A stretch of DNA of 64,000 bases from Stenotrophomonas sp. Marseille-Q4652 (GCF_916618915.1 NZ_CAKAKE010000001.1:2401001-2465000); one strand, 5' to 3'; positions 6,749 to 15,913 are shown, counted from the first letter of the stretch. Program-made: numbers and translations. Notes: a model not told the origin generated them from the sequence alone.

Positions 6749-7928
6749 CGAAGAACGTATGTCGGGTTACGGGCATCCCGGCGACCGCACTGGAGACCGT
6801 GAGTCCCCCGGCAGCGGGAGCAAAACGAAGAGCGCCACTGTCGCGTGCAGTCCGCACTCGCTGGGAATACGAGTTGATCGCCTTGGCCGCCATCGACGCA
6901 CCGAAGGCGCTGTCGAGCACCGGCCGTGCGCCATCAAGTCCCGTGACGGACACGAGTTCGTGCACACTCGCAAGCGCCACTGTGTGCCACTCCCTGAAGG
7001 CTATGGCCCAACGCTGATCCTGGTTCCAGCGGTTGGCGAAATTCTCGGCAGCCACCGGGCTCTGGATCCACCATTCGACCCGACCGGCGATGATCCGCTG
7101 TTCGATGAATGCCGGCATGCCGGCGATGACTCGCTGAATCAGGTTATAGGGATTGGAAAATTGGCGCCCGGAACGAAATTCCCGCTCGAACGACATTGCT
7201 GCCAAGGTCGTGATGATGATCGAGATCGGAGCAAATTCCGCCTGCCAGCCGCCCACACGAAAACCCCATGTGCCGCGGTGTCGCTTCAACAACTGGACAA
7301 TCCGGCGGAGCCAACCCTTGTATGCATTTTCTTCCGGAAATGGAGCCACTTCCGCTTTCAGGACGGCAGAGTCCAGCAACAGGCGGGTACGGGCTTGGTC
7401 AGCACGCTCGTTGAACCATTTCGTGTACTCTTCGGGATGCGTGAGAATCCACATCGCCAGATCCTTGTCGGGGATGGCGTCCGAGGTAGTGGCATGGACC
7501 AGAGGGCAAATGTCGAGGTGGAACTCGCCGGCATAGTTCACGCGCCAGCAGCGCGTTTTTTCTTCGATCTTGTCCGCGTAGCGTCCGTCTGCCTTCAGGG
7601 GAGCGCCAACCAGAGCTTTCGCCATTGTCGGAGCAAGTGAGGTATTTGCCGCCAGTCGGCACGCCAAGTCGACGTCGAATTCGCTCTCAGCGTCGTTAAG
7701 CGGGCGGACAACCGTTCCGATAGCGAACGATCCCTGGGGGAAAACCTTCGCTGTCGCCAACCGAGGGTCGGCACTCGAAGTGACGACGTCGCTGATGGTC
7801 TCGTAGGCCAGCTTGGCACGCTGGAACTGGGTGGGCGTGATGTCGAGTGAATCGGCAACCCGGCCTAGCAGTTGGGCCGTCAGGGCTTCGCGGAGAACCC
7901 GATTGTCGGAAGGGGCAAAGCTATCCAC
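6741..7928 (-). CDS. CBASS CD-NTase (cGAS/DncV-like nucleotidyltransferase), 395 aa
   Basis: This is the signal-producing enzyme. The pol-beta fold active site is visible: GSFAIGTVVRP (GS at residues 66-67), then EFDVDLACRL with two metal-binding Asp (85 and 87), and a third Asp at 139 in EFHLDICPL. A PNTase/OAS1-like C-terminal region follows (WLRRIVQLLKRHRG and GGWQAEFAPISIIITTLAA). I chose the GTG at 7928 because GAGGAG lies about ten bases upstream and the frame further up overlaps the neighbouring gene in a low-similarity stretch. The protein ends in RHTFFGD, and a Gly near the C-terminus suits E2-mediated conjugation. The clade, and so the nucleotide made, is not assigned. Confidence 0.85.
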   Translation of the reverse strand: MDSFAPSDNRVLREALTAQLLGRVADSLDITPTQFQRAKLAYETISDVVTSSADPRLATAKVFPQGSFAIGTVVRPLNDAESEFDVDLACRLAANTSLAPTMAKALVGAPLKADGRYADKIEEKTRCWRVNYAGEFHLDICPLVHATTSDAIPDKDLAMWILTHPEEYTKWFNERADQARTRLLLDSAVLKAEVAPFPEENAYKGWLRRIVQLLKRHRGTWGFRVGGWQAEFAPISIIITTLAAMSFEREFRSGRQFSNPYNLIQRVIAGMPAFIEQRIIAGRVEWWIQSPVAAENFANRWNQDQRWAIAFREWHTVALASVHELVSVTGLDGARPVLDSAFGASMAAKAINSYSQRVRTARDSGALRFAPAAGGLTVSSAVAGMPVTRHTFFGD

Positions 7929-7990
7929 TTTGAAATATCTCCTCGTTCTTGGAATCCGCCCAACTACAGGCGAGCTCAACTTCTTATGGA

Positions 7991-8329
7991 TCAGGTCCGG
8001 TAGTGCCGCTCGTTTACGTTCCGGCCGCACGCGAGGCATCGTCGATACAAGCCGTAGCGCCCATCGATCTCGTGCCCCAACAATCCGCCGCAGTCGCAAA
8101 GCAGGCCTTCGCCGCGTTGCCACCGCCACAGGCGATACATGGCGTGTGCGGTAAGTAACAAGCCGACGCCAAACACTGCTGCTGGGACCCACCTAAGGGT
8201 GTCCCACAATCCCGCTGTGTACGGGCTGCCTTGGAGGCCGGAAAGCAGCCAGATAGCCGCCAGCGATGCCAGCATGCAAAGCGCGCCGGGCATGATGGCC
8301 TTAACTCCCATCCACTCGAACCTGTCCAT
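7991..8329 (-). CDS. Two-TM protein with C-terminal zinc ribbon, 112 aa
   Basis: The product has two hydrophobic helices (IMPGALCMLASLAAIWLLSG and VPAAVFGVGLLLTAHAMY) followed by a short Cys-rich end: LLCDCGGLLGHE..., then YRRCLACGRNVNERHY. The CxC and CxxC pairs suggest a small zinc ribbon on the cytoplasmic side. The ATG is at 8329. The gene lies 63 bp upstream of the CD-NTase on the same strand and could be cotranscribed with it, or simply end before its promoter. I do not recognise a named family, and whether it belongs to the CBASS locus is open. Confidence 0.6.
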   Translation of the reverse strand: MDRFEWMGVKAIMPGALCMLASLAAIWLLSGLQGSPYTAGLWDTLRWVPAAVFGVGLLLTAHAMYRLWRWQRGEGLLCDCGGLLGHEIDGRYGLYRRCLACGRNVNERHYRT

Positions 8330-8501
8330 CCTTTACCCCTTAAGTTCTCAAGACTTCTGACTACGCCCCTCCCGTCTCATTGCGTGCGACTGGTCGACGG
8401 CTTAGACAGCACAGCCTGCTTCGGACAAATCCTGAGGCCGTGGCTTAGGTGGGTGAGAGGAGGTGAGGCGGAGTGCCGCGCTGGCAGCAAGCTCCAAGCG
8501 G

Positions 8502-8977
8502 TTACCGAATAGGGGATCCTAGGGATCTCCTGCTACCGATTTGGACCAATTCCAGGCAACACATGCCAAGCTGCCATGTGTTGCGAGCGGCAATGGCGCC
8601 CGCGATAGCTGAAGCAGCCAGCGGCACGGCCCTCCCCGCAGATCGCCCGAGCAAGCGGACAGCTCCGGCATCTGCGGCCCGTTCAAGCCCTAGTACGGCC
8701 AGCTTTCGAGTCATCTGAGCAGCAACTCGTCGCTGCGGGGAACTCGAACCCTGTCTTTCCAGCTTTCTCCTGATCCAGGTCTTATCGACCCCCGGCATGA
8801 TCGCAAAGGGCGTTGACTAAGCGCTTCTGTATCGGGTTGACCAGATCGAGTCCGATCATGTCCGGCTGCGCCGAGCGGGAGCGGAATTACCACAAAGGCA
8901 GCAGCCGCAGTGCTCGCCTGAAGGGCATAGCGCCGAATAAGCCGGCGACATTCAATGACGTCGTACTGAATGGGCAA
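8502..8977 (-). pseudogene. Decayed EcsC/DUF697-like membrane protein gene
   Basis: Three overlapping minus-strand frames make one coherent protein. RRLIRRYALQASTAAAAFVV followed by IPLPL (up to about 8880) continues in the next frame as PDMIGLDLVNPIQKRLVNAL followed by CDHAG, then shifts again at a GGGGG run near 8800 to VDKTWIRRKLERQ and on to RSAGRAVPLAASAIAGAIAA. The pattern of an RxYA helix, a Pro-rich IPLPL turn and a C-terminal GRAVPL...A.AGAIAA helix resembles EcsC or DUF697 proteins. The repeated shifts suggest a broken gene. The block between 8330 and 8501 shows nothing I recognise. Confidence 0.4.
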
Positions 8978-9097
8978 GGAAGCTGCTCTTCAAGGTCGGT
9001 TGGCCAGCTTGAAGAATTCATCCATTTAGACGGGAGGAATTGAGGCGGACACGCACTACCTATCGCATCGCTTGAAACTTGTCCAGGAAGCGTGGAA

Positions 9098-10066
9098 TCA
9101 CCAGATCTCCAGACGCTCATTCATCTGCAAGTCGTCCAGCCACTTCCCATAGAACTCAGTAGATTCCCACGTCTTAAGGCTTGCGTTGTGCTTCTTGGTC
9201 ACAATCGCGGCGTCGAAGACCTCCAACACATGCCCAATTTCCCACACGTACGTTTCACCGAACATGATGAAGCGTTCACGAGGGAATTGTTCTGCGTTAT
9301 TTCCCAAGACCACGGAAAGCTTTGAAACCAATTCGAGATCATTGCCGACTCTCATTGCCCTCAGGGACTCGATAATCAATTCACGGGGAACACGCCGATT
9401 TTCCCTATAGGGCCACTTGGCATAAACCGTTACGTTCTTGCGGGATTGAGCCGTTTCCGACAAAAGTGAAAGAAATCGAACCAATCCTTCCTTGCCTTCG
9501 GCGATATATCGCTCGACGGAATAAGGATCAGAAACATAAATATTCTTAAGCTTGTCCGTGCGAGCCGCGGCCAGAGGCGCGAAACGCTCCAACCATACAC
9601 TCCTCACCGACTCGCCTTGATCTATGCCAGTTCCGGCCTTCTGCTCGCCGACTGCAAAGCCGCGGCATCCCCCTGCTCCCGCAATGGTAAGGAGCTCAAG
9701 ATCGACCGCACGAGCCGCATCCTCAAACTGATCAATGACAGCGTCCTTCGTGAAGCAGACTCGAGCCACCTCGGCGAGGCCAGGAATCCCAACTTCATTC
9801 ATCGTGCCGGGCCACTTGTCGCCGCCAGGAACCGAAGGTGCGCGCTCGACAAACCCACGCCACAATCCATGCATCACGCTTCCTTCGAGGGAGGCGTCAA
9901 TGACCTGCTTGAGAGCTGAGTTGCTTAAATGTTGCCCATCAAACACGAAGAGGCCAATTCGTTTCCATGCACGCAATAAAGCCTCATGATGTCCACGCAG
10001 CTCGCGGGCGGTCCAACGTTCCTCGCCCGCCAAAGCATCAGTTTCGATGACGAATGGCACCAGCAT
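9098..10066 (-). CDS. Unrecognised 322 aa protein encoded after a DUF3696 ATPase
   Basis: This is the last gene of the hsd operon; its ATG is three bases beyond the stop of the ATPase gene. I do not recognise a full-length family. The N-terminus MLVPFVIETDAL and the segment AWKRIGLFVFDGQHL (residues 34-47) look like alternating strands and helices with acidic ends, loosely PIN-like. The C-terminal half, with KNIYVSDPYSVERYI (174-188), VTVYAKWP (212-219) and RERFIMFGE (263-271), is reminiscent of phospholipase-D-like or MIT_C domains, but without a clear HxK motif. By position it is the likely effector or partner of the ATPase. The function is open. Confidence 0.65.
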   Translation of the reverse strand: MLVPFVIETDALAGEERWTARELRGHHEALLRAWKRIGLFVFDGQHLSNSALKQVIDASLEGSVMHGLWRGFVERAPSVPGGDKWPGTMNEVGIPGLAEVARVCFTKDAVIDQFEDAARAVDLELLTIAGAGGCRGFAVGEQKAGTGIDQGESVRSVWLERFAPLAAARTDKLKNIYVSDPYSVERYIAEGKEGLVRFLSLLSETAQSRKNVTVYAKWPYRENRRVPRELIIESLRAMRVGNDLELVSKLSVVLGNNAEQFPRERFIMFGETYVWEIGHVLEVFDAAIVTKKHNASLKTWESTEFYGKWLDDLQMNERLEIW

Positions 10067-10069
10067 GAA

Positions 10070-12016
10070 TCAGCGCCCCGCCTCGCGCTCACGGAAGGAC
10101 TCCTCGAAGAAGCCGCCAGGCCACCGGTCAATAAAGTCACCATCCTCATCGACACGAATCTCAAGAACTTTGCTTTCAGTTCCTGTCGGCTGCACGTACA
10201 GAACAGCAATTTTCTCTGGCGAGAGCGCGCCTTCGCGAACTCGCCGCAGCAGGCGAAGGATCAGATGCTCGCTGTGGGTTTCCAAGATAAAGGTGTTTTC
10301 GTTCTCACTTAGTGCCGATTCGATGAAGACATCACCAAGCTCTGCCTGCAACGCGGGGTGCAAGTGAATCTCGGGCTGTTCAATGGCAACCAGTTGCCGT
10401 TTAGAGCCATAGGCCAAGGCCAATACCGGAAGCACTTGGGAAATGCCAACACCCACGTCACGCAGCGAGACTGGTGTGCGCTTGTTTACGTCCATCAATC
10501 GCAGTTCGGAAATGGCGATGTCTCCCTCCTGTTCCAGCGATTTCACGAACTCCCAAGATTTCCCCAATGCCTCCTCGTACGCATCGACGGCCCGGTCTGC
10601 CTGAGCCTCCTGGTAGTTGATCTCCTGCTGATACGACACTTCCCGCAATGCTTCGGTGATGACTGCCTCGCGCTCTTCATTGGATCGCGCAGCTTCAATC
10701 TTGTCGCGCCACGGCCGCAGCTTGGTCAACTCCTCCTCTGCCTGGGCCTGGTCAAGCTCGTACTGGTACTGAAGCAAATGCTCGACCTCAGACAGTTCCC
10801 CGGTAAGCAATTCCCGTCGCTGCTCCAAAGTCAGCGGCGTCTTCATGAAGGCACGGACCAGAGGATCTTTCAGATCTCCAGCACTATAGAAACGAGCGAT
10901 CTCGAGTCGGTAAGGCGTCTTCATCCACGTCTTGGCCGGAGCTTCCTTCTCCATGGCGTCAAGCGCGGTATTCCAATTGGACCTTCCAGGATGTCCAGCT
11001 AACCATTGGTTCACCTTTTCACGCAGCGCCTCGTCCTTGCGCAACAGCTCCCAGGCAAACTTGCCGCCGGACACCCAGTTTTCATCCTGATGCTGCTGGA
11101 AGGCCACGTGGCGTGGCGGCACATCACGGAGCGGACCAAGGTACTTAAAGCCATGGAGCTCGCCGGCCAGAACTTCGGCAATGCCCTTGACCAGATCGTT
11201 CAAACTACGTGGCATCTGGAAGCGGATCGCCTGTGCAATGTCTTCAGCACGATTCCCCTTGCTGACGGGAAAAAACATCTGCGCCGCAGGCGAATCTGCA
11301 GTCTCGACCTGCGGCAAATCCACGCCCGTTGGAAGGAATGCTCCCATGCGCACTACCAGTTCCGGCAAAAGACCAGAGATGGCTTCATCGGCCGGAGAAA
11401 AATCCTCGTCACGCATTTCCGTCGTGGTGGTATACCCCTCGACGATGGCCCTAATCAACTGCCGAAACACCGGATTTTTTCCAGCGAACCGGAGAATTCG
11501 CAGTGTGCCGCCGGCTTCGTCACGACGAGCCATGTACAGGAGGTCTTCGTCATTAGCTCGAAACTCGATCGAATCCACGCGAGGCACGGACTCGCTGGTC
11601 GGCCTATCGAACTTGTTCAGCTTGATGCCGAGATGGATGAAGACCTGCAGGGTGTCCACTGGCGAGAGCAGGCCGGCCAGATGACGTAAGTTCGGGTCGT
11701 CCTTTAATCCCGCAGTCTTGATCTCAGCGCCCCACACCACACTGTTGCGGAGCTGACCGCGATGTACGAACTGGCGATAGCCACCCAGGTCTATGGCGCT
11801 GCCACCGACCTCGGTGTGGTGCACATCTAACCGCGCACGACCTTGCTTGTCGCGACCAAACTGAGCTTCATGCGCCAGGGCAAGACTATGGATGAAGCTA
11901 GACTTTCCAGAGCTGTTCGGACCGAACACTAGGGTTATGGGTTTGAGCGGTATGCGCTGGGTATCGGCGAAGGCCTTGAAGTTGCCCACGTGCAGGGCGT
12001 GCAGGCGGCGGCTCAT
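10070..12016 (-). CDS. AAA/ABC-type ATPase with C-terminal DUF3696, 648 aa
   Basis: The protein begins MSRRLHALHVGNFKAF, with a Walker A at residues 32-40 (GPNSSGKSS). Near the end are LVAIEQPEIHLHPALQAELG (Walker B and following segment), ILETHSEHLILRLLRRVREG and a DUF3696 tail (DGDFIDRWPGGFFEESF). Between them is a long, helix-rich, coiled-coil-like insertion containing the AEEELTKLRPWRDKIEAARS region. This is the OLD/RecF/SMC-like group of defence ATPases. The ATG at 12016 overlaps the DUF1016 stop as ATGA; a longer in-frame extension lies over that gene and is not used. It probably senses or loads on DNA together with the 322 aa protein downstream. Confidence 0.85.
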   Translation of the reverse strand: MSRRLHALHVGNFKAFADTQRIPLKPITLVFGPNSSGKSSFIHSLALAHEAQFGRDKQGRARLDVHHTEVGGSAIDLGGYRQFVHRGQLRNSVVWGAEIKTAGLKDDPNLRHLAGLLSPVDTLQVFIHLGIKLNKFDRPTSESVPRVDSIEFRANDEDLLYMARRDEAGGTLRILRFAGKNPVFRQLIRAIVEGYTTTTEMRDEDFSPADEAISGLLPELVVRMGAFLPTGVDLPQVETADSPAAQMFFPVSKGNRAEDIAQAIRFQMPRSLNDLVKGIAEVLAGELHGFKYLGPLRDVPPRHVAFQQHQDENWVSGGKFAWELLRKDEALREKVNQWLAGHPGRSNWNTALDAMEKEAPAKTWMKTPYRLEIARFYSAGDLKDPLVRAFMKTPLTLEQRRELLTGELSEVEHLLQYQYELDQAQAEEELTKLRPWRDKIEAARSNEEREAVITEALREVSYQQEINYQEAQADRAVDAYEEALGKSWEFVKSLEQEGDIAISELRLMDVNKRTPVSLRDVGVGISQVLPVLALAYGSKRQLVAIEQPEIHLHPALQAELGDVFIESALSENENTFILETHSEHLILRLLRRVREGALSPEKIAVLYVQPTGTESKVLEIRVDEDGDFIDRWPGGFFEESFREREAGR

Positions 12017-13089
12017 GCTTCCGGCTCCTCGTCGATGTTTTCCAGCTCGCGCTCGATTTCCTCGATGCTGGGCAGATCGGTTTTCAGCTTTTCCGGCAAC
12101 TGCCGGACCAGTTCGTACTCGGCCACGCCGATGGGCTTCTCGATGCCGGACAACGCGTATTCGGCCACCACATGATTCTTGCTCTTGCACAACAACAGGC
12201 CAATGGTTGGCTGGTCGTCGACATGCTTGACCTGCCTGTCCACAGCGGTCATGTAGAAACTCAACTGCCCGGCATCTTCCGGCTCGAATTTTCCGGATTT
12301 CAGCTCTACCACGACGTAGCAGCGCAACTTCAGGTGATAGAACAGCAAGTCGATGTAGAAGTCATCACCAGCGACTTCCACATGCACTTGTCGTCCCACA
12401 TAGGCAAAGCCTGCGCCAAGCTCGACCAGGAAGCGGGCGACGTGCTGCACCAACGCAGATTCGATGGCACGCTCTTCGGCCTCCTTGCCCAGCCCGAGGA
12501 AGTCCAGCTTGTACGGATCCTTCAGTGATTCGCGGGCAAGGTCGGATTGCGGTTTGGGCAACTGCACTTCAAAGTTGGTTATGGCATTGCCACTTCGCTC
12601 GCGCAGGCCGGATTCGATCTGCATGGCCAGCACGTTACGCGACCAGCCGTGCTCAGCCGCCTTGAGGGCATACCACTGGCGTTCTTCGGCCGTTTTCAGC
12701 TTGTCTAGCAGAGCGAGCTGGTGATACCACGGCAATTGTGCAAGCACTGCTTGCACAAATCCGGCATCCGGCCAGGCCTCGGCGAAGGCGCGCATGTATT
12801 TGAGGTTTCGCGGGGAGAATCCGTGCATGTCCGGAAAGGCGTTGCGCAGGTCGCGCGCCAGCCGGTCAATGACCTTGCTGCCCCAGCCTTGTTCGGCTTG
12901 CCGTTGCAGAATGTCACGGCCAATTTGCCAATACAGCAGCACCAGTTCGCGGTTTACCGCTTGCGCGGCGCGTTGTTGTGCGGCGTGGATGCGGGTTTTC
13001 AGTTCGCCCAGCCAATCGACATAGCCGCTGGGCAGCGCGCCGGCTGCCTTCACCGCCGTTTTCTGCGAAGTTGGCTTCTTGGTGCTCAT
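12013..13089 (-). CDS. DUF1016 (YhcG-type) PD-(D/E)xK nuclease, 358 aa
   Basis: The N-terminal half has the DUF1016_N pattern (AVNRELVLLYWQIGRDIL, LARDLRNAFPDMHGFSPRNL, QLPWYHQLALLDKLK), and the C-terminal half carries the nuclease core, with D247 in DFYIDLLFYH and E262/K264 in VVVELKSGKF. YhcG-type proteins are putative endonucleases often found beside type I restriction systems. The gene overlaps hsdS and the ATPase gene by four bases (ATGA) on each side, so it is translated as part of the hsd operon. The start has a basic low-complexity lead (MSTKKPTSQKTAVKAAG). Confidence 0.9.
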   Translation of the reverse strand: MSTKKPTSQKTAVKAAGALPSGYVDWLGELKTRIHAAQQRAAQAVNRELVLLYWQIGRDILQRQAEQGWGSKVIDRLARDLRNAFPDMHGFSPRNLKYMRAFAEAWPDAGFVQAVLAQLPWYHQLALLDKLKTAEERQWYALKAAEHGWSRNVLAMQIESGLRERSGNAITNFEVQLPKPQSDLARESLKDPYKLDFLGLGKEAEERAIESALVQHVARFLVELGAGFAYVGRQVHVEVAGDDFYIDLLFYHLKLRCYVVVELKSGKFEPEDAGQLSFYMTAVDRQVKHVDDQPTIGLLLCKSKNHVVAEYALSGIEKPIGVAEYELVRQLPEKLKTDLPSIEEIERELENIDEEPEA

Positions 13090-14273
13090 GCCACGCTACC
13101 CGGCAGGGGCAGGTTCAGGGCTTGCGCTTGTTGCTGCATCTCCTGCAACAACTCGGCCATGTGCGCCTGTCGCCACTTGGCGGTAAGTTCGCCCGCGAAG
13201 GCTTTTTGCAGCAGCAACGCAAAAGTCCTTTCGACTTGCTCACCGGCAGAAACCGTTTTCCCCAACATTTGCTTGATGGTTCTCGCTTGTTCGGAAAATT
13301 CTTCCACAAGTGGAAACGGTGGAACAAACACGTTCACCTTCTGAAGATTCTGACGCGTTATCTGCGGTTGTGCAGCACCTGTGATCGCGTCATCCAAACC
13401 ACGCACGTTAAGATACGTTTCGAGAAATTCGATGGTCGTTTTATTGGGATCAGGGTCGTCCAGCGCCATCGCGTTGCCGGTGACGTAGCTCTTCGGTTCG
13501 CAGACGTTGATCGTTCCGCAAGTCGCGCCACGACAAGTAATCAGCACTGTTGGATGTTCATGGTTGTAGCTCGAATAGAAGCCAATTTTTCCATTCGCGC
13601 CGTAAACCGGAAACCCCGATTCGGTCAGTTCCTTCCCGGATATCGTCGGCCATTGGCGCGGGCTGGAAATTTCATTCAGCGGTTCAACAGCCCACCCCTT
13701 CGGATTCGCCGCCGGGTCACCGAACATCCTTAAGAACAGCGCGGGCAGGATGCGTGCAGCTTTGGCGTCGGCGGCGCGGCGCAGACGGCGCAAGGCGTCA
13801 GCTTGACCGAGCAGTTCGACGATGCGGTGCTGTTCGCTCAACGGGGGCAGTGGCGCCTCGTGTTCCCAAAACCAATCCATCACCACCCGTGGCATTTTTG
13901 CGCCCGCCACATGATGCGAGGCCTGATTCACGAAAGCGGGCGAACGCAGGTAATATGCCAAGAACTTTGCATCCAGCGCTTCTGCAATGGGTCGAAGTGG
14001 AATCAACTCCGTCGTGGCAATGCCTGGCTCATCAGGCAGCGTGACCTTGTTGAGATACGGGCGCAGCTTGGAATAAAGCACATTGCCCGTATCGAAATTG
14101 AACGTGGACGAGCCCGCCTCATCGGCTTGAGTGAATCGCTTTTCGACAATCTCGCCCGTATCGCTCTCAATCTGATCTAGCGAAAGATTCCAGACTTTCT
14201 GATCCGGCTTGAATGTTATTCGTGCTGAAGATGGCGGGGCAATCCGGCGCAAGCTCGCAGTCAGCCAAGTCAT
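13086..14273 (-). CDS. hsdS: Type I restriction-modification specificity subunit HsdS, 395 aa
   Basis: Two target-recognition domains are visible, each followed by a conserved helix. The first (about 1-170) contains GNVLYSKLRPYLNKV and ends in PLPPLSEQHRIVELLGQADA. The second (about 185-350) runs through GFPVYGANGKIGFYS and QPQITRQNLQKVNVFVPPFP. HsdS sets the DNA sequence recognised by the methylase and nuclease complex. The ATG overlaps the hsdM stop by four bases. The C-terminal tail (MAELLQEMQQQAQALNLPLP) is a coiled-coil-like extension. The target sequence cannot be read from the protein alone. Confidence 0.92.
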   Translation of the reverse strand: MTWLTASLRRIAPPSSARITFKPDQKVWNLSLDQIESDTGEIVEKRFTQADEAGSSTFNFDTGNVLYSKLRPYLNKVTLPDEPGIATTELIPLRPIAEALDAKFLAYYLRSPAFVNQASHHVAGAKMPRVVMDWFWEHEAPLPPLSEQHRIVELLGQADALRRLRRAADAKAARILPALFLRMFGDPAANPKGWAVEPLNEISSPRQWPTISGKELTESGFPVYGANGKIGFYSSYNHEHPTVLITCRGATCGTINVCEPKSYVTGNAMALDDPDPNKTTIEFLETYLNVRGLDDAITGAAQPQITRQNLQKVNVFVPPFPLVEEFSEQARTIKQMLGKTVSAGEQVERTFALLLQKAFAGELTAKWRQAHMAELLQEMQQQAQALNLPLPGSVA

Positions 14274-15913
14274 TTCGCCAACTCCGCCAACAATTTCTCG
14301 AGTCCGGAAACCACGTCGCGGTAATCGCCCAACACATCAGCAATCAAATCGCGTGGATCTTCGTCGGATACCGCTTCGGCACGGCGCGGCTTCCATTGTC
14401 CCGCGCCCAGGTTGTAATCGATTTCGGCCAAACGCGCGCGCGTTGTGAACCAACACGTCGGCTCGTCAGTATCGTGCGGCAACAGCGCATTGGCCTCCAA
14501 ACCAGGCGGCTGGGCATAGCCGCTGGCCTTGTATGCCTTCCATTGCGCTAGCAAATCCGGGATGTCGTTCTTCTCCGGCGTTTCCACCCGACCACCACCG
14601 GACACCTTATCCGGATCGTAACCATCGTTGCGAATCTCGTAGAACCATACTTTGTCCAGCCGTTTCGCCGTGTCCGATGCCGGCTTGCGGAATACCAGCA
14701 CTGACGTCTTAACACCCGCATAAGGCTTGAATACACCAGCAGGCAGGCTCACGACCGCAAGCAGATCGAACTCGCTCACCAATTTCTTTCGCAATTCCAC
14801 GTGTGCGCCCGTGGAACCGAACAACAAACCCTCCGGCACGACGACCGCGCAGCGACCACCGGGAGCCAGGTGCTGCATCATCAGGCTGAGGAACAGTAGT
14901 TCGCTCTTTTTGCTGTTGGTCGGTAAATCCGCGCGAATGGAATCCTTAGGCAACTGTCCGGCAAACGGTGGATTGGCGAGGATGACCTTGTACTTGCGGC
15001 GCAGGTCATCCTCGTTCAAGCCACCCATATCGCTGAGCGAGTTGGCACGCTTGAGCCTCGCATGACGAATACCGTGCAGCACCAGGTTCATCATGGCGAT
15101 GCGCACCATCTGCCTCGACACATCTATGCCGTAGACGCTGGCCTCCAATACATCCCAGTCTGGAATCTTTTCGCCCGCACCTTTGCGATAGGTCTGAAGG
15201 CGGGGTATTTCGGTTTTCAGCTCCGCCAGCGACTTACCTTTCCTTTCCAGCCATTCTTCGCCGTAGATCGGGTATTCGCTGACGTGGTCGGAATACTTAA
15301 CCAGCAAGTGATCTACCGCATCGATCAGGAAACCCGCGGTGCCGCAGGCCGGGTCGAACAAGGTGTCGCCGATGTCCGGGTCGACCATTTCGACCATGAA
15401 GGAACGAATCTGACGTGGCGTTCGAAACTGACCGTTGAGCGAACTGCTACCCAGGTGTACCAGCAGGTATTCGAAGATGTCGCCCTTCACGTCCGGGCCA
15501 AGCTTGGTGAACTCGAATCCGTCCAGTTCGTCCACCACTTGCTTCAACACGCTGGGGTCAACGATCTCAAGCACTGCGTCGCGGAAGTAGTCGGCCACCT
15601 CCGGCTCGTCCTTGGCCAGCGACGCCATGTATGGAAACACCTCGTCCCGGATGTAGTCGCGCAGCTCATTTCCGCTCTTGAAGCGCCACTTCTGCCAGCG
15701 ATAACGCTCGGACTGTGCGGGGAAAAGCAATTTGGCGTTGCCGCCAGTCGCACCAAGGCGGGCACGCTGCTCGCGCAGTGTTTCTTCCTCGTCCAGCAGC
15801 TTGAGGAAGATCAGATAGGAAATTTGCTCGATATACGTCACTGGATTGGTGACGCCACCGGCCCAGAGTACGTCGGTAATCTTGTCGAGCTTGCGGCGCA
15901 GTTCGTTGTTCAT
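14270..15913 (-). CDS. hsdM: Type I restriction-modification methyltransferase HsdM, 547 aa
   Basis: This is an N6-adenine methyltransferase. An N-terminal HsdM_N bundle (MNNELRRKLDKITDVLWAGG) precedes the SAM-binding motif FDPACGTAGFLIDA (about residue 185) and the catalytic NPPF in VILANPPFAGQLP (about residue 305). The end carries RDLIADVLGDYRDVVSGLEKLL. With HsdS it modifies the recognition site, protecting self DNA from HsdR. The gene is 31 bp downstream of hsdR and overlaps hsdS. The length and motifs are normal for the EcoEI/EcoAI-like group. Confidence 0.95.
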   Translation of the reverse strand: MNNELRRKLDKITDVLWAGGVTNPVTYIEQISYLIFLKLLDEEETLREQRARLGATGGNAKLLFPAQSERYRWQKWRFKSGNELRDYIRDEVFPYMASLAKDEPEVADYFRDAVLEIVDPSVLKQVVDELDGFEFTKLGPDVKGDIFEYLLVHLGSSSLNGQFRTPRQIRSFMVEMVDPDIGDTLFDPACGTAGFLIDAVDHLLVKYSDHVSEYPIYGEEWLERKGKSLAELKTEIPRLQTYRKGAGEKIPDWDVLEASVYGIDVSRQMVRIAMMNLVLHGIRHARLKRANSLSDMGGLNEDDLRRKYKVILANPPFAGQLPKDSIRADLPTNSKKSELLFLSLMMQHLAPGGRCAVVVPEGLLFGSTGAHVELRKKLVSEFDLLAVVSLPAGVFKPYAGVKTSVLVFRKPASDTAKRLDKVWFYEIRNDGYDPDKVSGGGRVETPEKNDIPDLLAQWKAYKASGYAQPPGLEANALLPHDTDEPTCWFTTRARLAEIDYNLGAGQWKPRRAEAVSDEDPRDLIADVLGDYRDVVSGLEKLLAELAK

